Shown piece by piece: positions 7,423 to 14,988 of a stretch of DNA of 16,273 bases (the first letter of the stretch is position 1; each line of letters begins with the position of its first letter). The notes beneath the pieces are model-generated. The model searched no databases and was not told the DNA's origin. It worked only from the letters and a program-made list of their open reading frames with translations. Source of the stretch: JBCBJZ01 sp038522635 (lineage in GTDB: Bacteria > Pseudomonadota > Alphaproteobacteria > Rhizobiales > Hyphomicrobiaceae); NCBI GenBank assembly GCA_038522635.1, contig JBCBJZ010000081.1:1-16273 (forward strand), given 5' to 3'. A program made the translations under genes and the position numbers.

Positions 7423-8997
7423 ATGACAAGTCACACCTTGAAAAAAAGCAGCGATATCAAGCCTGTGGATGTGATCGGCGGCGGCCTAGCGGGTTCCGAA
7501 GCGGCATGGCAGATCGCGCAAGCGGGCGTGCCCGTTCGGTTGTTTGAGATGCGCCCGGTGCAGGGAACGCCGGCGCATCACACCGGCGGCCTTGCCGAGC
7601 TTGTGTGCTCCAACTCCTTCCGGTCTGACGATTGGGAGAACAACGCGGTTGGTTTGCTGCACGAAGAGATGCGCCGCGCGGGCTCGCTGATCATGGCGGC
7701 GGGGGATCGCCATAAGCTGCCGGCTGGCGGCGCGCTCGCGGTCGATCGCGATCACTTTTCCCAATGCGTGACCGACGCGCTCGAAGCGCACCCTCTGGTG
7801 ACCATCGAACGCACGCCGGTCGAAGCGTTGCCGCCGCCTGACGCCGGCCCCACCATCATCGCGACGGGGCCGCTCACATCATCGGGACTGAGCGCGGCCA
7901 TTCAAGCCGAGACCGGCCAGGATGAGCTGGCCTTCTTCGATGCGATCGCGCCTGTGTTGCATGCCGACAGCATTGATATGCAGGTTGCGTGGCGCCAGTC
8001 GCGCTACGACAAGGCCGGTCCAGGCGGCTCCGGCGCGGACTACCTCAACTGCCCCCTCGATGAGGCGCAGTACAACGCGTTGATCGATGCGCTGTTGAGC
8101 GGCGCTTACACCGACTTCAAGGACTGGGAAGCCGACACGCCGTATTTCGACGGCTGCTTGCCGATCGAGGTGATGGCAGCCCGCGGGCGCGAGACCTTGC
8201 GCTTTGGCCCCATGAAGCCGGTGGGCCTAACCAATCCGCACACGCCCGTGCGGCCGTACGCCGTGGTGCAGCTACGCCAGGACAACGCGCTTGGCACGCT
8301 GTGGAATATGGTCGGCTTTCAGACCAAGCTGAAGCACGCTGAGCAAACGCGGATCTTCCGCATGATCCCCGGGCTTGAAGGCGCTGAGTTCGCGCGCCTG
8401 GGTGGTTTGCACCGCAACACGTTTTTAAACGCGCCTGTCCTGCTAACGCGGGACTTGCGCTTGCGCACGCGCCCTCAGGTGCGCTTCGCCGGGCAGATCA
8501 CGGGCGTGGAAGGGTATGTGGAATCGGCGGCGATAGGCCTCTTGGCGGGCCGTTTTGCGCGCGCTGAGGCTTTGGGGATCGCTTGCCCGATGCCACCGGC
8601 CGAGACCGCGCTTGGTGCGTTGATCAACCACATCACCGGCGGCCATCTGAGCGATAGCGGCGAGCACGGGGAGGCTGCCGCCGCCTCGGCCGATGAAGGC
8701 GACGGTGAGGCCGCACCGCGATCGCGTGCGCGCTCGTTTCAGCCGATGAACATCAACTACGGCCTGCTTCCGCCGATGGCACCGCCGCGCACCGACGCCG
8801 ACGGCAAACGGCTTAAGGGCAAAGCGCGCACGCATGCCAAGAAGCGTTTGATGTCGCGGCGCGCGCTGGCGGCCCTTGAGCCATGGTTGCTCGCAAGCCA
8901 GGTCGGGGATGGCGATGGCGCCTTGCAGCTCCCGATCGCAGGTGCCACGGATCACACGGACAAAGGCGATGCGGACGCAGGCGCAACTGCTGCGTAA
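7423..8997 (+). CDS. trmFO: TrmFO: folate- and FAD-dependent tRNA (uracil-54-C5) methyltransferase
   Basis: The enzyme makes ribothymidine at position 54 of the tRNA T-loop, taking the carbon from methylenetetrahydrofolate and reducing with FADH2. The N-terminus carries the Rossmann FAD motif VIGGGLAGSEAA (17-28) and the family signature around Cys62 (GGLAELVCSNSFRSDD). The second conserved cysteine is Cys245 in FDGCLPIEVMAARG, followed by TLRFGPMKPVGL. A late VEGYVESAAIGLLAG segment is the typical C-terminal flavin contact. At 524 residues it is longer than the usual roughly 440-470: an Ala/Glu/Asp-rich low-complexity segment is inserted at about 411-443, just after the GALINHITGGHL stretch, and a short tail follows residue 490. 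No Shine-Dalgarno is evident before ATG 7423. In many alphaproteobacteria trmFO lies near the squalene/phytoene-synthase-like gene; here it is about 5 kb away on the other strand. Confidence 0.96.
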   Translation: MTSHTLKKSSDIKPVDVIGGGLAGSEAAWQIAQAGVPVRLFEMRPVQGTPAHHTGGLAELVCSNSFRSDDWENNAVGLLHEEMRRAGSLIMAAGDRHKLPAGGALAVDRDHFSQCVTDALEAHPLVTIERTPVEALPPPDAGPTIIATGPLTSSGLSAAIQAETGQDELAFFDAIAPVLHADSIDMQVAWRQSRYDKAGPGGSGADYLNCPLDEAQYNALIDALLSGAYTDFKDWEADTPYFDGCLPIEVMAARGRETLRFGPMKPVGLTNPHTPVRPYAVVQLRQDNALGTLWNMVGFQTKLKHAEQTRIFRMIPGLEGAEFARLGGLHRNTFLNAPVLLTRDLRLRTRPQVRFAGQITGVEGYVESAAIGLLAGRFARAEALGIACPMPPAETALGALINHITGGHLSDSGEHGEAAAASADEGDGEAAPRSRARSFQPMNINYGLLPPMAPPRTDADGKRLKGKARTHAKKRLMSRRALAALEPWLLASQVGDGDGALQLPIAGATDHTDKGDADAGATAA

Positions 8998-9065
8998 CCG
9001 GCCTTTGCCAAGACGCGACGTCCGCCGCACGAGTGGCATGCGCCATCGCCCCATCCAGCCTCACT

Positions 9066-9095
9066 GACGGTCGCCACAAAGGCGAGGATGTCAGG
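9066..9095 (-). repeat. REP-like hairpin element, copy A
   Basis: Read on the minus strand, this 30-base element contains CATCCTCGCC and TGTGGCGA, aligning with copies B and C. Its inner hairpin is a perfect 5-bp stem, TCGCC (9071-9075) with GGCGA (9081-9085), around a 5-nt loop. The outer stem seen in copy B has decayed here. It lies 68 bases past the trmFO stop, in a gap between convergent genes. Confidence 0.55.
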
Positions 9096-9183
9096 TTTGG
9101 TGGCTGCCACCGCCGTGGCACCAGCCTTCATGGCGGCCCGCGCGGACCCGTCTTCGCGGCCACCGACGCCAAAGCACCCTCCG

Positions 9184-9221
9184 CTGTCATCCTACCCCCT
9201 GTGGGTAGGATCCATCTCTCA
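9184..9221 (+). repeat. REP-like hairpin element, copy B (perfect 9-bp stem)
   Basis: ATCCTACCC (9189-9197) pairs perfectly with GGGTAGGAT (9203-9211) around a 5-nt loop. The 38-base unit matches copy C, in the opposite orientation, at 31 of 38 positions. Two stem pairs differ by compensatory changes. No T tract follows, so it is not an ordinary intrinsic terminator. Confidence 0.65.
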
Positions 9222-9291
9222 ACCGGCGTGGTCGGTCGGGACGCGGTGCCCGCTGTACCAGCGGCGTGCCATCGCGACCGTTCGAACGCGC

Positions 9292-9329
9292 TGAGGGGTG
9301 GATCGTCGCCACAGGGGCGAGGATGACAG
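9292..9329 (-). repeat. REP-like hairpin element, copy C
   Basis: On the minus strand this copy has ATCCTCGCC pairing with GGCGACGAT (one C-C mismatch) around the same loop position as copy B. Relative to B, the A-T and C-G pairs have become C-G and G-C, so the stem is kept while the sequence changes. It lies 57 bases beyond the end of the DUF4153 gene. Confidence 0.6.
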
Positions 9330-9385
9330 GTGTTTGTCGCCGCTGCCGACGCCCGTGCGGCATCGCACTGGCATGCCGCGCCTCG

Positions 9386-11260
9386 TTAGGGCCGGGCGCG
9401 TTCGAGGAGCAACCAGCCGGCGATTTGTTTGACGCTGTAGGCCCCTTCGCGGCTGCGCTGTGCCTGCATCGCCGTCATCGCAAGCTTGACGGCCAGGCGT
9501 TGGCCGGTTGGCTCAGTGCGGGGGCTGATCACCCGCGGACGCGTCACCGCGGGCTCGACGCGCGCGCGGTTCTCAAACCAGGGGATCGTCCGCGCCACAG
9601 CTGCCAAATCGAACAGCGCACGCCGACCGCGCCGGTCGGTCACCATCAACACGCGTTGATCGAGCGAGACCACCAGGTCGCGGCCGGTGCCCGCACCGAT
9701 GATGATCTGCTGGCGTTCGCCGCTTGGCGGCAGCGACAGCGTGATCGGCCCTGCGATTCGCAGCAGCGTTTGGCCCGGGATCAGCGTTGGCTCGGCGGCG
9801 AAGAACACCACCGCGCGACGCGCGCGTGTGCCAACGGGCGAAAGCGGGACGTGGAAGGCCCTGGCGATGGCTGCCGCCCGCAAGCGCGCACCGCCCGGGC
9901 CCTGGAAGCGGACGAACGGATCATCGCGTGTTTGCGCGAACCAGGGACGCAGCCAGTCTAGCGCTTTGCGGCTGGTGAAGAACGTGAGCCCGGAACGCAG
10001 CCGTCGCTCGGCCGCAGGGCCAAGCGTCACGCTCCCTTCTGCGCGTTCGATGATGCGTCCTTTGCGCAGCAGCCCCTTGTCTTGCAGCAGGTCACCAAGG
10101 ATGGCGCGCTGTGAGCGCAGCGATAACTCCGCCGCACCCAACGGGCCGACAGCGCCCACCATCAGCAAGGCGGCCAGGCTCGCCGGCACCAAACGTAGAT
10201 CGCGCACGCGCGTGAAAGTGTAGAGCATCGCCAGCGCGCCGAGCCATACCGTCACCAGCGCCAGCAGGTAGCGCGCTTCGGTCAGCCCGTAGGCCTGAAT
10301 GCGCACGTAGACCGCGACGCCGAGCAGGCCGATCGGCACCAGCGTGATCACGAACCAGCCGCGCCAGAACGCGTTGAGCCAGCGGTGGCCTCGTTCTCGC
10401 AGCGGGTAGCACAGCAGATAGAACGCAAGCCCCGCGCCGATGAACGAGACAAGCACCCAGCCAAGGCGGCCGTCGGGCAACGTGCCAAGCCGCCACACAT
10501 CGAACGCGTAGCGCACCAGCACCAGCGTCAGGATGCTAATCAGCGGTAGCGCCAGGAAGGACGCGAGCGTCACCAGGGCAACGCCTCGGCCCGCGCCCGC
10601 CCGGGCCCGCCAGCGCGGGATCACGTCAAAGCGCTCAGGCAGCAGCGTCAACCAACTGAGCGCTGCCACGGAACCAAGCGTCAGCACGAAGACGCGCAAA
10701 AGCGTGCCGTCATCGAGCCCGATCGCAAGCAGGTAGCATGTCGTCAGCAGCGTCAGCGTGGCGATGATGGCGACCACCGCGCCCACGCTGAACGCGATGC
10801 CTGCGCCAAGCCACAGCCGCTGGTTATAGGCCCAGAACATCGCGTTGCGGGCTTTGCGGCCGGGATAGGCGGCGAAGGTGAGGACCAGCAGTTCGATGAT
10901 GAGGATGAGGCTCGGCATCGTGTTGAGCGCATCGCCAGCGGCCATCACCAGCGCGAGGACGGCAAGGCCGACCACCAACGCGAGCGCGAATTCTGACCAT
11001 GAGCGTGCATTGGCCCGGGCCCATAACGTCGCGATGATGACCCACAGGTAACCGCAGGCGAGCGCCCAACCGGTGAGGCGGGGCAGCTCCGCGTAAAGCG
11101 TTTCATCTGCGATGAGATGGCGCGCGCCGTAAAGCGTGAGGGCAAGCGCGAAGACGATGGCCAGCGGGTAACGGGTCAGCGTGCGCCACACGCTCTCGGC
11201 GCGCCACCCCCGACGGCCCCGCCACAGCGGATCGCCTGCGGGGTGGGCCGTCTCGCTCAT
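9386..11260 (-). CDS. DUF4153 polytopic membrane protein with C-terminal soluble domain
   Basis: The 624-residue protein has about eleven hydrophobic segments (about 31-46, 64-82, 90-110, 116-132, 150-180, 187-205, 227-250, 267-285, 302-320, 331-350, 358-378) and a soluble tail from about 380. The stretch from YPLRERG (285-291) through GWFVITLVPIGLLGVAVYVR to YGLTEARYLLAL is the recognisable DUF4153 signature. The biochemical role of the family is unknown. ATG 11260 overlaps the TGA of the upstream SGNH hydrolase gene in an ATGA (11257-11260). No Shine-Dalgarno is visible before this ATG, so translation is probably coupled and the two products are likely needed together. The tail (RIIERAEGSVTLGPAAERRL onward) looks like a mixed alpha/beta domain without obvious catalytic residues. 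Topology places it in the cytoplasm or periplasm depending on the exact TM count. Confidence 0.85.
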   Translation of the reverse strand: MSETAHPAGDPLWRGRRGWRAESVWRTLTRYPLAIVFALALTLYGARHLIADETLYAELPRLTGWALACGYLWVIIATLWARANARSWSEFALALVVGLAVLALVMAAGDALNTMPSLILIIELLVLTFAAYPGRKARNAMFWAYNQRLWLGAGIAFSVGAVVAIIATLTLLTTCYLLAIGLDDGTLLRVFVLTLGSVAALSWLTLLPERFDVIPRWRARAGAGRGVALVTLASFLALPLISILTLVLVRYAFDVWRLGTLPDGRLGWVLVSFIGAGLAFYLLCYPLRERGHRWLNAFWRGWFVITLVPIGLLGVAVYVRIQAYGLTEARYLLALVTVWLGALAMLYTFTRVRDLRLVPASLAALLMVGAVGPLGAAELSLRSQRAILGDLLQDKGLLRKGRIIERAEGSVTLGPAAERRLRSGLTFFTSRKALDWLRPWFAQTRDDPFVRFQGPGGARLRAAAIARAFHVPLSPVGTRARRAVVFFAAEPTLIPGQTLLRIAGPITLSLPPSGERQQIIIGAGTGRDLVVSLDQRVLMVTDRRGRRALFDLAAVARTIPWFENRARVEPAVTRPRVISPRTEPTGQRLAVKLAMTAMQAQRSREGAYSVKQIAGWLLLERARP

Positions 11261-13671
11261 CGGTTGGCCCGCGCGTTGGGGGGCAGGCGCGGTGGGAGGT
11301 TTGAGCGTTTCCGGCTACGGCTCCTTGTGCGGTAGGGCGCGCGCGGGCCGTACCGCTTGAGCGCCTGACGGGCCTGCATGACCACCGCATCGGCGATCGC
11401 GGCCTGGCCTTCGGCGGTCGGGTGAAAGGCACCCGAATACGTGCTGGCGAGCAGCAGTTGGAACCAGGAGAAACGCTGCAGTTTCAAAACGCGTTGTGCC
11501 AGCGAGGCGCTGACGTGGAAGTTGCCGGTCATGAAGGCGTCGTTGGGTGTGCGAAACCAGCGCAGGCGCGGCGCGTAGGGTCGCCAATCGGCTGGGTTAT
11601 AGGGTATCCATCGCCTTCCGACCTTGCGCGGCAGGCGCAAGTCATCATCCGGGTTGAGGGTGGCGCCAGACCAACCCGCACAGATGCCCCGCCCCCGGAA
11701 CGCAGCCCGGTGCGTTGCGGCAAAGGACCAGCCGTATGTGGAGGCGGTGCGCTGCATCACCTTGAACAGGCGCTCCGCGATGCGCCCACCAGCTTTCGCC
11801 TTACGCGCGCTCAACTGGAACGCCGGAAACACGCCCATCCCGAGCGCGCCGTCAGGACAGACCGAGCGACCGTCTTCGAGCAGCGCCATGCGGGGGTAGG
11901 CGGTCAGGATGATGCGGCCGGGCTCACTCCACGGCATGTGCAAGACCGCATGGAAGGCGCGGTTCAGCGATTTGTAGCGGAAGGGTAGGCGCGCCAAAGC
12001 CGCGCGCGCTTCATCGGGGCCATGCACCTGGCCGATCCAGCCCCCCAACCGCCGCAGGTTCGAGCGATCCGAAAGCACAGCGTTTGCAACAAGCCGCGAA
12101 AAGCCGATGTCGTTACCGCCGACCGAAAGGAACAACAGGTCGATCGGCCGCGCTTCATCGGCAGCGCACTTATGCAGGATCAACCCCTGCAACTGCGGCA
12201 GACGCCCGCGCATGTGGTAGGCCTCTGGCAGGTCGACCGCCCGTGCGCGACGGCCGGCGCATTGTGCGCGCGCGACCGCCGAGATCTGCGAATAGCCAGG
12301 TGGGTTCGGCACCCATTCGTTGCCCTTGTAGCGCAGGAAGAGACCGCGCGTGGTCTCCGCGCCCGAACACGCAAGCCCGACGAAGGTGACCGCCCGCGAC
12401 GGCACCTCAAGCGCCAACTGCAACGCTGCGCGCAATTGATGGGAGTAAAGCGAGCGATGGCAGGCCTGATCGAGCCAGCGCGCGTTTTCCCGGATAAAGC
12501 GACGATCCCCGATCTGGCGCCAGGCGCCGACCCGCGCCGGATAACCGTCGAAGCGTTGGCGCCTATCGGGCCCGCCGTAATCGGCGCTGCGTTCGCGCGA
12601 GAGCCGCACCGGAACATCAGGATTGCCCTCGCCCGATGCGAAGCTGTCGCCAAGCCCGACGATCAACAGGTCTTCGACCTTGATCTGCGCTTTCGCGATG
12701 GCGCGTCCTCCGACGGTCACCGTCACATCGGCCCCGGCGGGGTAGGGAATTTTGAGCTTCACCGGAGTGTCGCAGGGGAGCGTCACCTTCGCCGGACGTT
12801 TGCGCTTTGCTGCCCGCGGCACGCTCACCCATGTGCAGTCCACGCTTTGCGCGTCGCGTTCATCACCGCCGATGTTGCGCATGCGCGCGATCACCGTGTG
12901 CGCTTTCGGGCGGATGTAGGCGGTGGGCGAGGGGCAGCCGTAGCGGTTGTCGCGTGCATCCCAGCAGGTCTTCGAGGCCATGGTTGCGGCCCAACCGTCG
13001 CGGTGCCGCATGGCAAGCGCCCGCTCCGCGTTGAGCACGGGCGCGCGGCGCTCAACGGCGCTGAGTTTGTCATAGACCGCGCGATGAACGGCGGTGTCGG
13101 CCGGGTCTTTGAAGAAGCGGAACGGATTTTCGACCTGCCATTCCAGGCGCGGCTCCACCACGGCGGGAGGCTGTTCCCAACCCGAAGACGGTGCTGTCGG
13201 GCGATAAGGCGTGGGCGTGGGTGTGGCTGCGCGCGGGGGCTGCTCGTCCGGCCCCATCGGTGCGCCCGCAGGGGGCGTCTCTGGCGGCGGCGTTGCTTTG
13301 AAGATGTTGCGTAGCGGATTGGCGCGACGCGTTGGCGGGCGCGCGCCATCGGTGCGGCGGCTCGGGAGGGCGCGCGCGGGCTGAGGTGTGGGTTCAGGCG
13401 TCTGCGCGGAGGGGCGTGTTCCCAGCAGGCGGCGCACGGCGTCACGCCGGCGTTCTTGATCAGCGCGCATGGCCGGGACATCCGCGCCGGGCTGCGCGGG
13501 CGGTGCGATGGTGACGGTGCCTTGTTGCGCGTGGGCTTGCCCGGTCGGGAGGTGAAGCAGCGCGGCGAAGGCCGCAAGGCCCGCCAGCGCCACGGCGATG
13601 CTAACCACGCCAAGGTGCCGCACGCCGTCTCCTTGAGCCTTGCCGCGTTTGCAGACCATGTCGCTCACCAT
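11257..13671 (-). CDS. Large secreted SGNH/GDSL hydrolase (SEST-like) with N-terminal accessory region
   Basis: About 804 residues from ATG 13671 (ATG 13659 is an equally good start; an open frame reaches TTG 13710). A signal peptide (basic start, hydrophobic core about 20-38, AHA-QQ cleavage near 48) implies export. A Pro/Arg-rich linker (about 85-165) and a beta-rich segment with several Cys follow, then a C-terminal SGNH esterase domain: block I GLGDSFASGEGN with nucleophile Ser343, block III LSVGGNDIGF with Asn520, and block V FHPTAEGQ with His750. The residue three before His750 is Gly instead of the usual Asp, as in the Streptomyces scabies esterase group, where a backbone carbonyl replaces Asp. 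CHRS and LACSGAET segments also fit that group. Likely activity is an esterase or deacylase on an envelope or extracellular ester; the substrate is unknown. It is coupled to the DUF4153 gene by an ATGA overlap. Confidence 0.88.
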   Translation of the reverse strand: MVSDMVCKRGKAQGDGVRHLGVVSIAVALAGLAAFAALLHLPTGQAHAQQGTVTIAPPAQPGADVPAMRADQERRRDAVRRLLGTRPSAQTPEPTPQPARALPSRRTDGARPPTRRANPLRNIFKATPPPETPPAGAPMGPDEQPPRAATPTPTPYRPTAPSSGWEQPPAVVEPRLEWQVENPFRFFKDPADTAVHRAVYDKLSAVERRAPVLNAERALAMRHRDGWAATMASKTCWDARDNRYGCPSPTAYIRPKAHTVIARMRNIGGDERDAQSVDCTWVSVPRAAKRKRPAKVTLPCDTPVKLKIPYPAGADVTVTVGGRAIAKAQIKVEDLLIVGLGDSFASGEGNPDVPVRLSRERSADYGGPDRRQRFDGYPARVGAWRQIGDRRFIRENARWLDQACHRSLYSHQLRAALQLALEVPSRAVTFVGLACSGAETTRGLFLRYKGNEWVPNPPGYSQISAVARAQCAGRRARAVDLPEAYHMRGRLPQLQGLILHKCAADEARPIDLLFLSVGGNDIGFSRLVANAVLSDRSNLRRLGGWIGQVHGPDEARAALARLPFRYKSLNRAFHAVLHMPWSEPGRIILTAYPRMALLEDGRSVCPDGALGMGVFPAFQLSARKAKAGGRIAERLFKVMQRTASTYGWSFAATHRAAFRGRGICAGWSGATLNPDDDLRLPRKVGRRWIPYNPADWRPYAPRLRWFRTPNDAFMTGNFHVSASLAQRVLKLQRFSWFQLLLASTYSGAFHPTAEGQAAIADAVVMQARQALKRYGPRAPYRTRSRSRKRSNLPPRLPPNARANR

Positions 13672-13736
13672 GAGCTCACGCCCGAAGCGTCCGCGCCGCG
13701 GCCGTGCCAACCCTATGCGTCCGATCCATCCGAAGC

Positions 13737-13887
13737 TCTCAATGCGGTGCTACGGTGGATGAACTCTCGGTCTTGCCGTTCATCTTTCGCTTACGGCAAA
13801 TGAACGCTCTGCTTCATCGTTCATCTTTCGCCTACGGCGGATGAACGCTTTGCTTCACCGTTCATCTTTCGCCTACGGCGGATGAAC
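13737..13887. repeat. Palindromic repeat array, 41-bp period (three full units plus one degenerate)
   Basis: Three 28-bp palindromes lie at 13778-13805, 13819-13846 and 13860-13887, exactly 41 bp apart, separated by related 13-bp spacers (13806-13818 and 13847-13859). The last two palindromes are identical. Each has arms GTTCATC and GATGAAC around an inner CGCC-TAC-GGCG hairpin; the first has a few changes. A fourth copy, intact only in its right half, ends at 13764 with the same 41-bp phase. The array fills the gap between the NDUFAF6-like stop and the SGNH hydrolase start. Uniform spacers and internal dyad symmetry exclude a CRISPR array. It resembles REP/BIME-type intergenic repeats. Confidence 0.9.
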
Positions 13888-13928
13888 TCTAGACGCCTGA
13901 TCTTCCAAAGAGAAACGCTGTCCAACGT

Positions 13929-14966
13929 CTATCTATAGCCTTGACCTAAGCCCGGCAAGCGCACGCGCGCGCGGCCTAGCAGCCAAAAGCGGCGTAACGG
14001 CGAGAGCGCCACGCTCTGGCGGAGCGGATTGGTCGTTTGCGCTGCGATCAGGCGGAGCATCGCAGGGACCAGGGCGACCGGCAAAGCTGCCGCGCGCAGC
14101 GCATTGTTCTGCCTAAGTGTTGGGGCAGCGGCCCGGTAGGCTTGCGCGATCGGTTGCGCAAAATCCTCGCTGAGACGCGCCATGGCCTGCGTTCGCGTGG
14201 CTGCGGCAAGGTCCGCTTCGCCGATACCGTGCGCGTCAAGCAGGGCCGGCGGCAGCGGCGCGCGACCCTGTGCATAAAGGGCTGGTAGCGCCTGCCACAA
14301 CGCCAGCAATCCATAAGCGCGCCCCGCTTCAACGAGCGCAGGCGGCATCATTGCGTCGTCCGCGCCACCCCTGCCTCCCGCGCCTCCCGGGTCGGATGTC
14401 GCCTGGCGCACAGCATAGGCGAGGGCGAAGAGGTTGGCGTAACGCGCTGTTGCAGCCTCTTCCATGGCCGCAAAGGAAACGGGCGGCTCAGGGTAGATCA
14501 GGTCGGTGTGCGCATCTATGATGGCGATGAACCGAGTCGTAGGCAGTGTATAGGCGGCCCGCAAGGCGTTGATCTGGTCGCTGAGGGGGGTGCCGCCGGC
14601 GCCTTCTGCTGGGCGGGCGGCGGTTGTTGAGGGGGGCGATGTTGGCGCGGCCGAAGTTGGTGTGGTCGAAGGCGCATCGCGCGTCGTTCCGTCCAACGCA
14701 AACGCGCCACGCTGCAACGCATCGCGCCACCATTGCAGACGGATTTCCCCGATAAGCGGCTCGTTCACCTTGGCTGGGAGCTGCGCCAGCGCGCCCATGA
14801 ACCCCGCAAGCGCCAGCATGGCCGGTGCATAGCCGCCCGGCTGCATCAGCGCGCTAACGTACAGGTCACGAACGCTTTGCGCGTCTTCGCGCGCGGCCGC
14901 AAAACCGGCAGGGCTCAGCTCAAAGCGCTCCCGTTTCACCACCGCTGCCGCCTCACGCTGCCTCAC
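13929..14966 (-). CDS. Squalene/phytoene-synthase-fold protein, NDUFAF6-like
   Basis: A 345-residue all-helical protein. The segment VNEPLIGEIRLQWWRDAL (67-84) and the IIDAHTDLIYPEPP stretch (149-162), followed by an E..ARYANLF helix, match the subfamily of squalene/phytoene synthases that includes human NDUFAF6, a complex I assembly factor. Only one Asp-containing motif (DAHTD, 151-155) resembles the substrate-binding DxxxD, and a second one is not evident, so true prenyl-diphosphate condensation is doubtful. Two low-complexity insertions interrupt the fold: Ala/Pro/Thr-rich at about 97-127 and Gly/Asp-rich at about 191-206. The start is uncertain: GTG 14966 is used here, and other GTGs occur within the first ten codons. 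It begins 22 bp after the stop of the PuuD-like gene and belongs to the same operon as the NDUFAF3-like gene. Confidence 0.82.
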   Translation of the reverse strand: MRQREAAAVVKRERFELSPAGFAAAREDAQSVRDLYVSALMQPGGYAPAMLALAGFMGALAQLPAKVNEPLIGEIRLQWWRDALQRGAFALDGTTRDAPSTTPTSAAPTSPPSTTAARPAEGAGGTPLSDQINALRAAYTLPTTRFIAIIDAHTDLIYPEPPVSFAAMEEAATARYANLFALAYAVRQATSDPGGAGGRGGADDAMMPPALVEAGRAYGLLALWQALPALYAQGRAPLPPALLDAHGIGEADLAAATRTQAMARLSEDFAQPIAQAYRAAAPTLRQNNALRAAALPVALVPAMLRLIAAQTTNPLRQSVALSPLRRFWLLGRARVRLPGLGQGYR

Positions 14967-14988
14967 GCCGCCCGACGACTCTGACCAC

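Larger units (their letters stand above)
8998..9385. other. Gene-free gap between convergent trmFO and DUF4153 genes
   Basis: This gap of 388 bases lies between two convergent genes and so needs no promoter. Apart from the three hairpin elements described separately, sequence flanking copies A, B and C (a CCACC/GACGCC-rich stretch on one side) also looks loosely related, which suggests that longer, degenerate repeat units fill much of the gap. No open frame with family-like features and no U-tailed terminator was seen. Confidence 0.5.

Noticed and set aside
12022..13314. Long plus-strand open frame (about 430 codons) opposite the SGNH hydrolase
   Set aside because: It is rich in Arg, His, Cys and Ala with no family motif, and lies antisense to a gene with clear SGNH blocks. 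Such frames arise from high GC content.
13712..13742. Promoter of the SGNH hydrolase (minus strand TTGAGA, then CATAGG)
   Set aside because: Spacing is 19 bases and the -10 matches poorly; not enough to report as a feature.
13737..13887. CRISPR array
   Set aside because: The spacers are only 13 bp and similar to each other, the repeats are palindromic hairpins, and no cas gene is present.
13929..14966. True squalene or phytoene synthase
   Set aside because: The two Asp-rich substrate motifs of the active enzymes are not both present, no carotenoid or hopanoid gene is adjacent, and the sequence fits the NDUFAF6-like subgroup better.
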